A DNA stretch of 64,000 bases. It comes from Colocasia esculenta. Lineage: Eukaryota > Streptophyta > Magnoliopsida > Alismatales > Araceae. Each line of letters opens with the position of its first letter. Position 1 is the first letter of the stretch. The stretch spans positions 9,316,712-9,380,711 of the forward strand of contig CM024759.1 of NCBI GenBank assembly GCA_014218235.1, given 5' to 3'. Position numbers and translations under genes: made by a program. The notes beneath the pieces were generated by a model, which saw only the letters and a list, made by a program, of their open reading frames with translations, had not been told where the DNA came from and ran no database searches. Positions 33,631 to 46,538 of this stretch are shown here, piece after piece.

Positions 33631-34590
33631 TCATGTACCTACGGTGACGTCGTCGGCGTCGTCTCTGACTAACGCGTACACCTTGGCTGGTGCTTGTGGC
33701 CTTGCTGTTGGATTCTTTGTTGTTGCTGCTAGAACACCTCGTGGAACGAACGTCTCCAAGTTCGGACACTCTCTAATATGATGATCTGGGCTACCGCAAT
33801 TGAGACACCTCCCCGACCTTGTCCAACACAAATCTAAGCCATGACGCTTGCCGCAGTGTAGACACTCGGGCTTCTCACTGCCTGTAGAGGCTGACTTTGC
33901 TGGTACTATAGCTGGTTGCTGATCTTCCATGAGCTTCTTCATCTTCTTGTTCTGCCTTTGGAAAGTTCTAGTAACCTCTTCATCCGAGCCTTCTTCTCTT
34001 CCTGATACATTTCCATCTCACTCTCTTGCCTACATGCCGCACTAAGAGCCACATCCATAGTCCTATGGTCAAAAGCTATAAGTATGGCTCTCAATGATGG
34101 TCTGAGCCCCATCACGAACTTCTTCACCTTGCGCCTCTCATTAGAAACTATGTGCGGTGCGAACCTCGACAACTCTGCGAATCTAGCCTCATACTCTAAG
34201 ACTGACATAGAACCTTGGGTTAATGCCAAGCACTCCTGCTCCATCTTGTCATGGATGTGCTCGGGAAGATACTTAGCCTCTAACAACCGCACGAACTCTA
34301 CCCAAGTCATCTCTAGCTCCAAACCCTCAAACTGCGTGCGAAGAACGGAAGACCACCACACATCTGCTCACTCCTGAAGCATGTACGTCGCCAAGCTGAC
34401 CTTGTCCTCCTCTGCACACCTGATAGCTCTAAATATCTTCTTGATTTCTCTAAGCCAACTCTCTGCAACCCATGGCTGAGTCTCCCCCTTAAAAGAAGGC
34501 GGAGCCATCCTCTTGAACCTCTCCATGACTAACACTCCTCCTACACCATGGTCCTGCTGAGCTAGCGTCGGAACTTGAGCCTGAAGCTAC
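33631..34590 (-). pseudogene. D gag with two zinc knuckles
   Basis: The minus-strand frame contains MERFKRMAPPSFKGETQPW, LATYMLQE, MTWVEFVRLLEAKYLPEH, MSVLEYEARFAELSRFAPH, a typical chromovirus gag. Two cysteine knuckles follow: CLHCGKRHGLDLC (shortened spacing) and CLNCGSPDHHIREC (CX2CX4HX4C). The frame is broken by TAG at 34588-34590 (family Gln), TGA at 34368-34370, and a shift near 33960. The frame ends with KVYALVRDDADDVTVGT, where protease begins in full elements. Gag would package the RNA; this copy cannot make a whole one. Confidence 0.85.
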
Positions 34591-34969
34591 GTCTGAAGAG
34601 CTACCTGGGTCTGCGCTTGAGTCTGCATCACTTGTACAAGTCCTTGCATGAATGTGCCGTAGTCGACCAACGGTGGTGGGGGCGGCGCAGGTGGTCTTTA
34701 AGCTGTAGGTACCCTCTGCTGCTCACTTGCAGTCCTCCTTGGCTCCTCATCTTGAATAAGCACACTCGAACGACGAGTCCTTCCAGCCGTAGCCTACAAA
34801 ATAATACCAAGCCAAGCTCCATTTATTACTACACTTAGTATATTCTCATGCATTCTTCTTATCACTTTTCTAGTCCTATCTTAGTTATTCCATGGATCTA
34901 ACTATCCACTACAAAGTCTTTAAAATGTGAATTAGTTGATGGCTACCCATGTATAATCTCAACCTTGTA
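34591..34969 (-). other. D leader and possible gag N-terminus
   Basis: Between the primer site and the recognisable gag. A Gln-rich reading (AQTQVALQT) continues upstream of the TAG at 34588, so gag may have started here. No other feature is visible. Confidence 0.4.
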
Positions 34970-34981
34970 GCTCTGATACCA
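34970..34981 (-). promoter_or_regulatory. D primer-binding site (tRNA-Met)
   Basis: The minus strand reads TGGTATCAGAGC, four bases after the LTR end TTACA. Confidence 0.9.
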
Positions 34982-34985
34982 TCTG

Positions 34986-37823
34986 TGTAACGACCCACTT
35001 CCACCCGGTACGGTTATACCAACCCACATCGAATGAGAGCAAGTTGCTACAGGGGAGAAAACCCCAACAATAGACATATGGGCTAAGATATACACAAATA
35101 GAAAGGAATAATGCAGTGGGAATTAAATAACTCTTATTCCATCAACTTATAATCCACATTCCACAGTCTATATAGTCTAAGAAAGAAATAACATAACATG
35201 GCTTCCACTAAACATATAGCGAGTTTTCCAATTACAATAATCAAAGTTCAAATTACAAATGCATTACATACTAGGAAATAAACCACAAGTCTTCAATCTA
35301 CTCCTCAAACTCCGCGTCGGATCTTGTTAACTTCTCGGCTTCTAAATCTCCTGAAATATTTAGCAATGATGAGTCTACATAATAAACTCAGCAAGCAACT
35401 TAAAATTTCAAACCATGTACTCATCACACATGCTTTCTAACAATTTAAACTAACATATGCTCATTCTAAAACATGGATAATAAACATGGAACCTATTAAG
35501 CAAAGCTATACTAAAACATATAAAACAATAATTCTAAACATGGATACTAATAACATGGATTCACTAACATAAGAGCATTCATATAATCACATGCTTTCAT
35601 TTCCTATTTTCACATAACACTAACACATGGCTTATGTTCAATTTATAACATGATACTAAACATATGCTCATCATGTAATTACTAATTCATGGATACAATA
35701 ACATACACCTACGTATGGTACTATACATGATATCAAAATTAACATAATTCACATTAACACATGCACTTACTTCTACATTATCATTCACTTTCACTTACAC
35801 ACGATTTCACATGGTTTTCACTTTACATATTCACGTATCACATGTCACATCACTTGCACTTACCACGTGCCATGTTCACATGTCACTTTACACATTATAC
35901 ACATGTTCACTTTTACACGTTGCCAAGACACAGCCCAAACCACCACTAGAAAGATCACATAACATGTACACGTACACGTACTTAATCACCAGGCAAAGTG
36001 ACCAAGTCTTGGTTACTGTAGAACCGGGGGAAGCCCTCCCCACCATTACCAGTGGAATTTGTCCATCTCCAAGATTTCACACGACCCGTTGCCCCGGGTA
36101 TCACGTAACACGTTTGAGCTTTCCTGTAGGGGCACTACTATAGTACAGCTCCACGCAATCTAGGGTGGTAGTGTCTTATTGGCACACATTTTATCTTTTC
36201 ACGTTAACACATTTTACACACACATGCCACATGTTCTCTCACTTCCCATGCACATGCACATATACAACACGAAATATATATACTGATCACTTCTGGATAC
36301 TCAACTCAATCAAAATAGTAAGTAACAGAACCTGTTCCCGATGCTAATCACATTATTAAACATAATTGAGACTTGATAATAAAACATGTTATAGAAAGCT
36401 TCAGAAATTAACAACCAATTGTAAAGTGCTCAGAATAACATCAAAATTTAACCACGAAATGATTTCACATAACAGAGCATATCAGTAATTTTTCAAAATT
36501 TTTGGAATAGTACATCTATTTTTAATATTTAATAGAGATTTCATGCAATTTAATAAGGTATTTCAATTAAATATGGTAGACAGAGAACTATCTGTTCTAA
36601 TAGTCTTAAAACATGCATTCAGTAGTACTGAGTTCATGGTAATTTTTTGAAACCATAATATACATCAATTCCAATTATCTCGAATTAAATTCCATCAATT
36701 CATGTATATTTTTTCATAACAGAAATTTTATAAATAGCTAATATCATCAGAGAATTATCATGATTTCATGATATGATTTAATGAACATATTGGACAGGGC
36801 AACATTTTCTAAACACATGCATGTATTCACTTTTACCCAAAAAATCACATCACATGCAGTCAAACACTGTTCTGGAAAATCAGAGGAACTTGGCGTCCAA
36901 GAGTTGGACGTCAACAGGGGTTAACGGCATGATCGACTGCCGTTTACTCAGAAACTTGGCGGCAACAAATTGGTCGTCAACCTCCTGTCTGCACACAGTG
37001 CAAATCGAAACACAAAAAACACAAAATTTTTGGGGGTCCAGGCATGAAAATAAAAATCCGTAAAAATATGAAAACCCTAAAGGACAAGTCTATGGAGTGA
37101 AACCCTAAGTCACTTGTCTGGAAATAAATCTCTAGAGGGATTATTTAGTCGAAGAAGCCCTCCTCGGCCAAGCCAAGAAGGTGAGATTTTCCTCCCAGAT
37201 CCGGTCTTCCTGCTGATGTAGATGATCCTTCGGAGTCTGGGAAGCCTCCTCAATCACAAGGGCACTTCCCAGTCGATGCAGATCGCCAGAAGATCCCTCC
37301 AATCACCGGATCTAGCTCGCCAAAGATCAGGTTTTCCCACAGAAGCCCTAGGTTTTTCCTCAAGAGCCAAAGACCTAATCTCGCTGAGAACACTAGGTTT
37401 TATAAACTAATGGGTCAGGTTGCGCTTAGGGTTAAGTCATCCTACCGTTAGGGATAGTTTCCTAATCCAGAACTGCAAGAAATGCAGTCATTTCCAGATC
37501 TGAAATCGCAACAAAATTGGAGAAGTAAATGTCCACCTCACTGTCATTGACCAGAAGTCAACGTCAATCGATGTTGACGTCAAGATTTTCCGGTCAGACA
37601 GTAAATGGCACACTTTTGGCCGTCTACTCACTCTTAACGTCAAGAGATGTTGACGTTAAGAAGAATTTCGACCAAAACATAGAAATAGTTAAATAAACAC
37701 ACATACACAGAATAAATAAATACCATATGCACATTTAAATAACTATAATTCACATAATTCAATAAATATATTATATGCACAGAATAAACAAGATTATATG
37801 CACCAAATTTGAGGGATATCACA
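34986..37823 (-). repeat. D 5' LTR
   Basis: A 2838-bp partner of 30732-33588 with the same order of features: minus-strand TATA box at 37398-37404 and word clusters at about 36890-36990 and 37545-37660. It ends ATATCACA at 37823, followed by the duplication ATAAG. Confidence 0.9.
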
Positions 37824-37828
37824 ATAAG

Positions 37829-38505
37829 CATGTAAATAAAACCCTAAACATGCTCCCTATCATGCTCACATGATTCCTAAATCAAATCCCACAAACCTTA
37901 ATCCATACATGCCCTACAAGTTAAAACGTAGGAAAGTTCCCCTACCAACAGGTGAAACGTAAAACCAACGCCGCCCCAATGTTCCTCGCACTTCGAAGCA
38001 CCTCCTCACGCCGGAACCACATCGAACAGATAGCCAAAACACCAAAATCACCTCAAGAACCTCAGCAAAAACCCTCATAGCTCTCCCCCTCAGCTGAACA
38101 GTGCAACAGCATTGTTCGGCTAGGGCAGAGGCCCAAAATACACAGAGGCTAAATCACGACGTATCAGGCCGTCGCGTTTAGAAATGCGACGTACCCCGCC
38201 GACACGTTTAAACCCCGACATCCTGCATGTGCCACACGGTGCACATGCAGTGGCGCCCACGTAAAAGCGGTTCAAAATAGCGACAAGTCAGGTGGTCGCG
38301 TTCAACTAAGAATCACGACGTATGGTTACGTCGCGTTCTTAATGAGCCCGACAGAGGTCTGTTTGGTCTGGAAATTCCAACCCTCCAGCCTCCCACCTGC
38401 CACACCAACCTATATAAACACATGTAGACCCACAAGGTCTACCAATGGGCCACACATTGGCCTCCAAACCCAATAAACTACGATCTGAACATTCAGGATA
38501 TTACA
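37829..38505 (-). repeat. C 5' LTR, second part
   Basis: Continues the C LTR after D. It includes 37971-38186, which the 3' LTR has lost. GTCGCG/CGCGAC words cluster at 38150-38200 and 38270-38345; a TATA-like word on the minus strand is at 38411-38418. It ends ATTACA at 38505. Confidence 0.88.
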
Positions 38506-38510
38506 ACTAA

Positions 38511-39254
38511 CCTACAAATAATTCTGGATATTTGACTTTGATAGCATCTTCTACCTCCCATGTTGCTTCTTCTTGTCCTCGCCGACTCCATTGAACTTTT
38601 ACCAATGGTACTTCCTTATTTCAGAGTTGTTTAACTTTGCAGTCAAGGATTCGAACTGGTTTCTCTTCATATGCCAAGTTACTTTGCACATTCAAATCTT
38701 CATGTTCTATGACATGGGATGGATCATAGACATATTTCCGCATCATAGATACATGAAAAATATCATGTACGTTGGATAACTGAGGGGGTAGAGCAAGCAG
38801 ATAAGTTACTATTCCAGCTCTCCTTAATATTTCAAATGGTCTAATGTAAGGTGGATTGAGCTTGCCTTTGAGTCCGAATCTGCCGATTCCTCTTCAAGGT
38901 GATACTTTTAGAAAAACGTGATCTCTTTGCTGGAATTCCAATTCTTTTCTTCGTTGATCGGCATAACTTTTCTATCGATCCTGTGCGGCTTTCATCCTTC
39001 CTTGAACTATCTTTATGATTTTTGATGTTTCTTGTATCATTTCTAGCCCCAGACTTTGTGGGTTATTTATCTCTACCCAGTAGATGAGTGATCTACATTG
39101 TCTACCATACAAGGCTTCGAAGGGTGCCATTTGAATCGTACTCTGGTAGCCGTTATTGTAAGCAAGCTCCATGATCGGCAAATGATCATTCCAAACCTGC
39201 CTGAATTATAGTACACAAGCTCTGCACATGTCTTCAACAACTTGATTTAATCAA
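38511..39254 (-). pseudogene. E pol fragment: integrase C-terminal half and chromodomain-like tail
   Basis: The minus strand encodes DMCRACVL, MELAYNNGYQSTIQMAPFEA, a GDHVFLKVSP-type block, FGLKGKLNPPYIRPFEIL, HDIFHVSMMRKYVYD and VKVQWSRRGQEEATWEVED. Stops at 38972-38974 (TAG for Gln) and 38621-38623 (TGA for Arg) fit C-to-T decay. The fragment is cut on its upstream side by LTR F at 39255. C inserted just downstream of its end. Confidence 0.85.
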
Positions 39255-40354
39255 TGTAAGACCCTCGGATTTCGCTCCTTAATTAGACTGTGTCATGTAG
39301 TGATGAGTTGCTTTGTGTATATAGTTATGTGCATGTGTATATAGAAGTATATGTATGTATATGTATATATGTGTTTAATTCTGTATAATTTATATTAAAT
39401 AATGTTGTACATATGTATATGATTGTCAATCATGTATATGTTGCTTTATTTACATTGTATATATGGTGTTTAAGTTATACATTATATAATATATGTATAT
39501 GTATATAGTGTGTATGTATGATTTAGTTATTTCTGTGTTCTGACCGAAGTGCATGTTAACATCAACATGTGTGGAAGTTTAGAGGGAGTCGACGTCCAGA
39601 TCGATGGACGCCAACTACCAGTTGGCGGCAACCAATGTGTCCGTCTATTTCCCAGAAACTGTGCGGTTTCAGATCTGGAAACGACCACGATTTCTTCAGT
39701 TTTAGTTTTGGAAACCTACCTCCAATGGTAGGATACCCTATCTATTGTGTAACCCGACCCCTTGGCTCTATAAAAACTCTATCTTCTAGACGGATTAGGT
39801 CTTTTGGCTCTTGTCAAAACCCTAGACTGCTTTGTGTGAAACCCAAACTTTGGAGATCTGGATCTGGCGATTGGGTGCATCTTCCGGCGTTCTTCTTCGA
39901 CGGGGAGGTGCACTTGATCTTAGGGAAGCTTCCCCGACTCCGGCATGCATTATATTTCATCACAGAAACCAGTTCGAGGGGAGTTTTGGGTGCTTCTTGG
40001 CTTGGCCGAGGAGAGCGTCTTCGGAAAATAACTTTGATTTAGAAATTTTTAAGAGGCAAGTAACCTTTGAACATCATCCCTACACATGTCAGCTAGGTCT
40101 TAGGAATTTTACAGAATTTATTTCATGTCCTGGAACCCCCATTCACTGTGTTTTGTGCATTCTGTCTGTACTTCTGCAGACAGGAACTTAACGGCAACAT
40201 TTGCTGCCATTAAGATCCTTGGTCGGCGGCAACCTCTGGTGCCGTTAACCTCTGTCGGCGGCAACCTGTGTGCCGCCAAGTTCGTCTGGATTTCACAGAA
40301 CCCTAATTTTTCACATTTTGTGTGAATGTATTCGGACTTGTGGTGGTATGTGCA
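39255..40354 (+). repeat. LTR F, partial, D-related
   Basis: Starts TGTAAGACCCTCGG inside E pol and stops at 40354 where G starts. Shared words with the D LTR (TTTCTGTGTTCTGACC-like block, GGCGGCAAC words, a TATA box followed by a GATTAGGTCTTTTGGCTC-like block) make it a plus-strand relative of D. TATAAAA lies at 39769-39775. Word clusters are at about 39585-39650 and 40180-40290. No coding region is supported. Confidence 0.65.
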
Positions 40355-43300
40355 TGTAGTACCCCGGAAAATTCTGTAATTTAAAATATAGATAAATTGA
40401 AATTTTATCTATTAATAAATTCAGGTAGTTAAAAAGGTACGCATCATTATTGCATGCGTATAAACCCCTATAAAAATTTTGTAAAAATAATAGTTATACT
40501 TTAAATAATGTTCTCTAATGACCCATCATGAAATTTGGGCATAGAAAAATCATTTGGACTAAGTTTAAGAAATTACGCGACTTATTATCGTAATTAAGGA
40601 ATAAGTCGGAGAACCTATTATTTTATGAGCCAAAGTGGATTATAAATTAAAATAAACATGAGGGTAGACTTTAAATAATATGGGTCAATAGTCCATTATG
40701 ATATTTAGACCAATGGACAATCTTGGCCCATGAATAAATTCTTTAATGAAAAGGATAATTAAAAACCTATTAAGTAAAGTAAGAACATGGGTTCTACAAT
40801 TATGCTCACATAAGTTATTGGGCCTAGAGTAAGAGCCCAAATGATGAAGGTTAAGAATATTGGCATAAATAATATAATTGAATTAAAATAGGAAATTAAT
40901 TGAATATGTATGATAAATAGATTTAAATAAGAATAGAGGGTGAATAATTGGAATTAAATCAATACTCATTAAGTTAAATTAGTAATGGGTTTTATTAATG
41001 GTCCTAACATGGATTGTTTGGCCTAAATATGAAGAGCCCATCATGAGATGGGAAGTAATTGGGCTAAATTCGTACCTAAAAATAGTAATAAATAGAAAAG
41101 GGTTAAGATAATGACTATTTTAACTCTTACTTATTTTAAAAAAGAGTCCCCATCCCATCCTAACACATTAGTCACGAAATTAGATCTCTCCCCAAGCCAA
41201 CTAAGTGATAAATGTTAGAAAATGAGGAGAAAAATGTGTAAATTTGGAGTTAATATTTAAATAAATTAAAAAGGGGTAAGATAATGACTAAACTAGCTTA
41301 TAAATATCTCTACAAGAGTCCTAGACCTATCCTAACCCTTTACCCACAAAATTAACTCTCTCCCCTATCCTATTAGGTAGATAATGGCAAGAAAATAAGG
41401 AGATAATTGTGGAATTTCGGAGTTTGAAGAGGAGAAGAGAGTTTTGAAGTGTTAGGACTCTATTATCAAACAAAATGCCCCAAATCCATCCCTACCACCC
41501 CATAGCTCATGGTGGGAGCTTTGGGAGACGAAGGGGATGGCTGTGGAGCAAGGAATCTTGGAGGAGGAAGCTTGGACAAGGAGATTTCACCTCGTTCTTC
41601 ATCAAAAACCCTAGCTTTCATTCTTGCAATGAAAGGTAGGCAATCTCTCAAGCCAAATCTGTGTAAAAATTACCCTAGGTAGATTTCATATTCCCGAGCA
41701 AAAGCCCTTTGGTTTCGCTTTATTTCGATCTCCCATGTGGGAGAATTAATTCGTTGAAACTTTGTTTGATCTATGTACCTGACCCTTCATGTTTACTCTT
41801 AAACTTCGAGCATACATGACTCCATACTATCAGAAAATTCTCATAAATACTACATCATGTTAGTTTTCAAACACCCCTAGTTTCCCTAATTTTTGTTATG
41901 TATCCATCTCTAATTCATCTCTAATTAATTCATTGAACCTTGACTGTACATGTTTAGGTCACTGAAATATAACATGATCAAAGCATGCATAAACCTTGTC
42001 TATTTTTGAATTAATTATGCATGTTGATAGATCTATGTGTCTACTTTCGTTTAAAACTAGTTTCGTGATTTTTGGATCATCGTGCGATTTTATATTGAAT
42101 TTACAAGTACTCTATATCAAACAGGATCCGCCCTAAAAAAAGGGAAAAAGGGCCGCACCCTTCTGATATTGCGACGGCGCGACCCGCCGCGATATCAGCC
42201 GGGTCGCGCCCCACTGTCACGTCGCGTTAAGAACATGGCAGCCTGCGCCGTCGCATTCCCACCCCCGAATCGGGCCAGGCAGGCCGGTTCAGCTGTCGCG
42301 CTCGGGACCCCCGTCGCAACCTGAAGGCGCCGGGTAGCCCCGTCACGACAAGACCTGTTAACGCGCCAGTCACCTCTGTCGCGATCTGAACGTGACAGTG
42401 GCTGGCGTCGCGACCTTACTATTGTGCCCAGAATAAGTATTTACACTTATGTCCCTGCTATTAATGTCAATTTAACCATGTATAATCCTAATTAAAGTAC
42501 TGTCATGACTATTAACGGCCTATGCCGCCGTGATTTCCTTCCCGGTCCGAGCCAGGCCGGCCGGTCCGAGGATCGCGCCTGAGCCGCTCGTCGCGACTTG
42601 AATCGCGACAGGTAGGCCCGCCGTGATTTTAGGATTTCGTCCAGAACTTAAAATTGTGCATATGTCCCTGCTTTATATGCCATGCAACCCTTGAACAAGT
42701 TAAACCATGTACTGTTAAGCTTAATAATCGACCTGAATATTTTTATTTAATAATATTTAAATAATTCTTGTTAATTTAAAAGCCGTGAGCACGCCTTATC
42801 ATATTCTCATGATCTCTCTACACTTGCACACACATATCATTAGTGTTTGCCATTTGACCCTATTAAATTACTCAATAATGTATCTAGTAATTAAGTGAAA
42901 TTAATTACCTAATTTTTCCTATTATTTAATTGGCACATGTCTTCGTTTTATTCATGTGATTTGTACACCGTTATCGCGTCCCTCTGCCTTCGAGCACTCG
43001 AGGCAAGACGGACAACGTTTCGTTACACACTTTCTCTTGACTTGGACCACCTCTCCATCGGGAATACTCTTGACTGGGTCAGGGACTCCTTGTCAAGGCC
43101 TCCGTAAGTCTTCTTGGCTTTGGCGCACGTCCTTAGCCGACGAGCTGGTTGTACCTTTAAATCTCGTTACACTCTTAGGGATCAGTACGATCCAAACGGC
43201 TTTGGTGAGATCTCTCTTATCTTGTGATCATGTCGGACCACCTGGCTCGTGTACACAGCACGGCTAGTGGGGCAGATGTGACTTCTACCAGACTGCCGGT

Positions 43301-43411
43301 ACCCGACCTGGTGCTGTGCAACTGTTACTATCGTGGTTTATCATTGTTTTATGATTATACCCCTATCTTATCTACTATCATTGTACTCTCATCTATTCAC
43401 GTTCACTCTAC
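40355..43411 (+). repeat. LTR G, partial
   Basis: Starts TGTAGTACCCCGG after TGTGCA and runs to the A3 start at 43412. About 3.06 kb is non-coding: AT-rich at 40400-42100, then CpG-rich blocks at 42165-42430 and 42530-42640 packed with GTCGCG/GCGACG words, then mixed sequence. The LTR-type start and similar style to A and F suggest a chromovirus LTR. Its end is outside the window. Confidence 0.55.
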
Positions 43412-46400
43412 TGTATCGTCGTGCGTTTTTCGGATCTTCGTGGATCCGTGTTTAGCAGGTTTGGTGGCCGATGTGTGGCCCATTAGTGCGTGTTTCAGGT
43501 GTTCGCGCGTTGTGAGGCTTGGTGGGTCGTCAGATTGGGCCCAAAGCGCTCACAGGTTTTCTGCCTGTGAACGCGATGGGGGTGTGCGTCGCGTTGTGAA
43601 CGCGATGGCCCTGGTGGTCGTGTTCTTGTTACTGTAGTTGAGCGGCGACGTCTGCATGCGCGCCACGTGTCGTGCGTTGGGCGGCCAGCTGACGTCAGGT
43701 GTGAGAAGGCAACAGCCTTCTACGTCGCGTTTAGGTCGCGACGTAGATCAACGTCGTGTTCTCAACTGCTGTGAGTTTTTAAGGAACCACAGCCAAACAG
43801 AGCTTTGAGAAGCTCAGCTCGGCCGGGGGAGGCTGCTGCGCGGGTTTCTTGGCGATTCGAGGTCCTGGTGGAGTTCTCGGCAAGCTCTCACCGCGAGGGC
43901 GTCGTGTGGAGCTGAGGAAACGCCGAGGGATCTCCGGTTTTCGCCTTCTTCGCGAATATAGGGTGTTCTACCTCGTTTTGTGTTGTGGATCATATGATAG
44001 CTCGTTTAACGCTTTGAAAATAGTAGATACCATGTTAGGGTATCCATTAAAGCATGAAAAATGTAAATTAAGCATGGTTTGAATTGTCCGGAATGGTGAT
44101 TCGTGGAGTTTCTCCCGGATTAGGGTTTGCGCCTGTGAAGGCGACGGCCCTGAGTGTCGCGTTGTTTATGCGACAGCTAGATCCGTCGTGTTCATGAGTT
44201 GAACGCGACATGTCGTTCCGTCGCGATATAGTTATGAAGGCGGCTTGTCGGGGCGTCGCGTTCTGAAGGTGACCTGGCCCCTTGTCGCGACCTCAACAGA
44301 GAGGTCTGGTTATGCATGTTTTTAATAATTTGATTATTCGATTATTGATATTTGAGGTGTATGGCTTTAGTAAGTGGTGCATTGGCACTTATAGCGCTCT
44401 TTGAGCGTGTCACTATGTTATTAATGTGTGGTTTACTTGGTTGTGGTGGCGGTACGTGGCGTAGCATGGGGGTGTGCATGGTGCACACTCAATTGTGGTG
44501 TGATTTTTTGTAGTGCATCATGATAGTTGGGCAGTGAGGTTCCAGTGTGAACCTAGCCTCGGGTTTCTAACATTGTTAATAAATTATTAAGGTAATTTAG
44601 ATAATGAAGTGTGTATCTAGTTTATGATGGTTGGGTGTTGAGTTTATTGAGGCTATGGAGGTCATGAAACGACCAATGATAGGCCAGGTATGAATGGTTA
44701 AGGTGATTTATACGTGAGTATCTGTGTAGGTTAGCTTGTGGGTCACGGAGTGACCAGGTCAAGCTATTCCTCATATTTGCAGCATTGTTTGTAATAGAGA
44801 TTATACATTAAATATCGTGGTTTGTGTGCTAGCCGAGTGTAGTGGTCCGGCACCTATTTTAGAATGCCTCTCTAGTCGGGTACCCTAGGTTCTTTGTGAG
44901 CCAGGCACGTGTGTTTGTTGTGCTCGGGGTTTGTCCCGGTACTGTGTGTATCGTTGAGGTATGTGTCGTCTTCCTGGACACCATCACTCCTGTGTTTGAG
45001 TTGTACGTCCGACTGAGGGAAAGATGGCAGTGGGACAGCGACTTCCAAGAGCTTGTTTTTAGTCGCTTGTAGCGCGCTTGTAGTTAGGGGTACGGACACC
45101 AGCAGACGTCACTGGTCCCCAGCTAGTCCTGTTTTCCAGTGCCTCACTTTAGGGTGCTCCGGCCAGAGACCCTAGAGGTGCCAGGCATGGACCTGCAGCT
45201 GTGTGTCTGCAGGTGTGGTGTTGGTGTGTCTCCACAGTTGTTTGACTTGTTCTCGTGGAGCGACAGTTGGACCTTTCGTCTGTGACTGTGAAACTGAGAG
45301 GTAGTTCTTGTGTTGTGTTGTCCGGGTTGGATACTGGCATGATCAGCCAGTAGTCCGTTCCTGTGTTGTGGCGTCGTTCTTTCCAACTCGTGCTTTGCCG
45401 GCTCTGGTTGTGGCTTGTGTGACTTGCTGGTTGAGGTTTCACCTGTAATGTTGTGCCTAAGTGATGGCACACTTTTGTGGTTCTGTGTGGTGTTTATCAC
45501 CTACTTGTACCCTTCGTAAGGGTGTTTGTGTTGTGGTACCTTGAGGTAGCAGGTACCTATACCCTTCGTGGGTTGCTTTTCAGTTTTGTGGTGGTACATG
45601 GTGTACCAACCTTTCAGGTACTCGTGTGTTGTGGAGGTCTTGTGGTTTGACTTGCCACTTGTTGTATCCTATCTGTTTTAAGTAGATCTTTGTTTATGGT
45701 TTATTGTGATGGATTGGCTTACTGTAGCCGATCATGTTACCTGGTGTGTGTAGCTTCTAATATATCGTGGTTCGGGGTTTAATGGACCAGCACTTGGTTG
45801 GCTGTCCTATTACCCACGAGGTTGAGGTTCGCTTGGGAAGCTTGCAGCCTAGGCAGTGACTTGCCTGTGTGGCTTAAAGCGTAGGCGACCAGTTGTTATT
45901 ATGATTTGCCTGTGAGGCTTAAAGCTTAGGCGTTTCAGTTGTTGTGTGGACTAGTGATGCGAAACTAGTCCTATTGTTTCTTCTTCCATTCCGAGGTTAT
46001 GTTTGATTAAGGTGTTTATATTTAATTACAGTTTAAATTCAATTGTTATGAGCATGAAATGGTTTGGCTATTGGTGTTACCAATGAGACCCTCTGGGGTT
46101 GAGGTGTCTGTAGTTTTGTTATTGTTTCGGGTAGCCCCTACTGAGCTTGTGACTTGTTGAGGCTCACTTCCCTACAGTTCTTTTCAGGGCTTACCGTTGG
46201 TTCGGCTTGTGGAGACGTTGTGTCAGACTTGTACCACTAGCAACTGAGTAGAGTTAGTAGTGTTTTGTGAGCTTGTGCTCCCTCGGGGTATGCCCCAGGT
46301 AGTTGTACTTTTTAATTGGACATGTGGTAATGTAATGGGACAGTTGTAAATTGTTATATACAGGTATGAGCACATGTACTTTCTTGTATTTTATACTGTG

Positions 46401-46524
46401 TAGTTGTCTTTTATATTCTTACTGGACACTTGTGTGAGATATCCCTTGTGAGACTTCAGTCCGTTCGCGGGAGGCGGATCTGGATATGGAGCCTTATTGG
46501 GCGTAAATACCCTGATCCGTCACA
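43412..46524 (+). repeat. A3 5' LTR
   Basis: 3113 bp from TGTATCGTCGTGCG to CCGTCACA. GTCGCG/CGCGAC words cluster at about 43570-43760 and 44140-44300. Open frames here are short and not shared with A1. Confidence 0.85.
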
Positions 46525-46526
46525 GT

Positions 46527-46538
46527 TGGTATCAGAGC
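46527..46538 (+). promoter_or_regulatory. A3 primer-binding site (tRNA-Met)
   Basis: TGGTATCAGAGC two bases after the LTR end. Confidence 0.9.

Larger units (their letters stand above)
30732..37823 (-). mobile_element. Element D: gag-only LTR retrotransposon (TR-GAG type)
   Basis: A complete 7092-bp insertion in the C 5' LTR with the exact duplication ATAAG. LTRs of 2857 and 2838 bp surround only 1397 bp of interior. It has a standard primer site (34970-34981) and purine tract (33589-33606). Only gag is encoded; pol is absent between the end of gag and the purine tract. Movement would need pol in trans, as proposed for TR-GAG elements in other plants. LTRs differ by several percent by eye, so it is not recent. 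Confidence 0.9.
20108..38505 (-). mobile_element. Element C: autonomous-type chromovirus, decayed, host of D and I
   Basis: Flanked by the exact duplication ACTAA (20103-20107 and 38506-38510). It reads on the minus strand: 5' LTR 29352-38505 (interrupted by D), primer site 29338-29349, gag, pol, pre-LTR sequence at 24597-24620, 3' LTR 20108-24596 (interrupted by I). Without insertions it would be about 8.7 kb. Gag and pol have several stops and frame changes, so it cannot make its own proteins now. The pol order PR-RT-RH-INT with a chromodomain-like tail places it among Ty3 chromoviruses of the Tekay/Del type. Confidence 0.9.
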
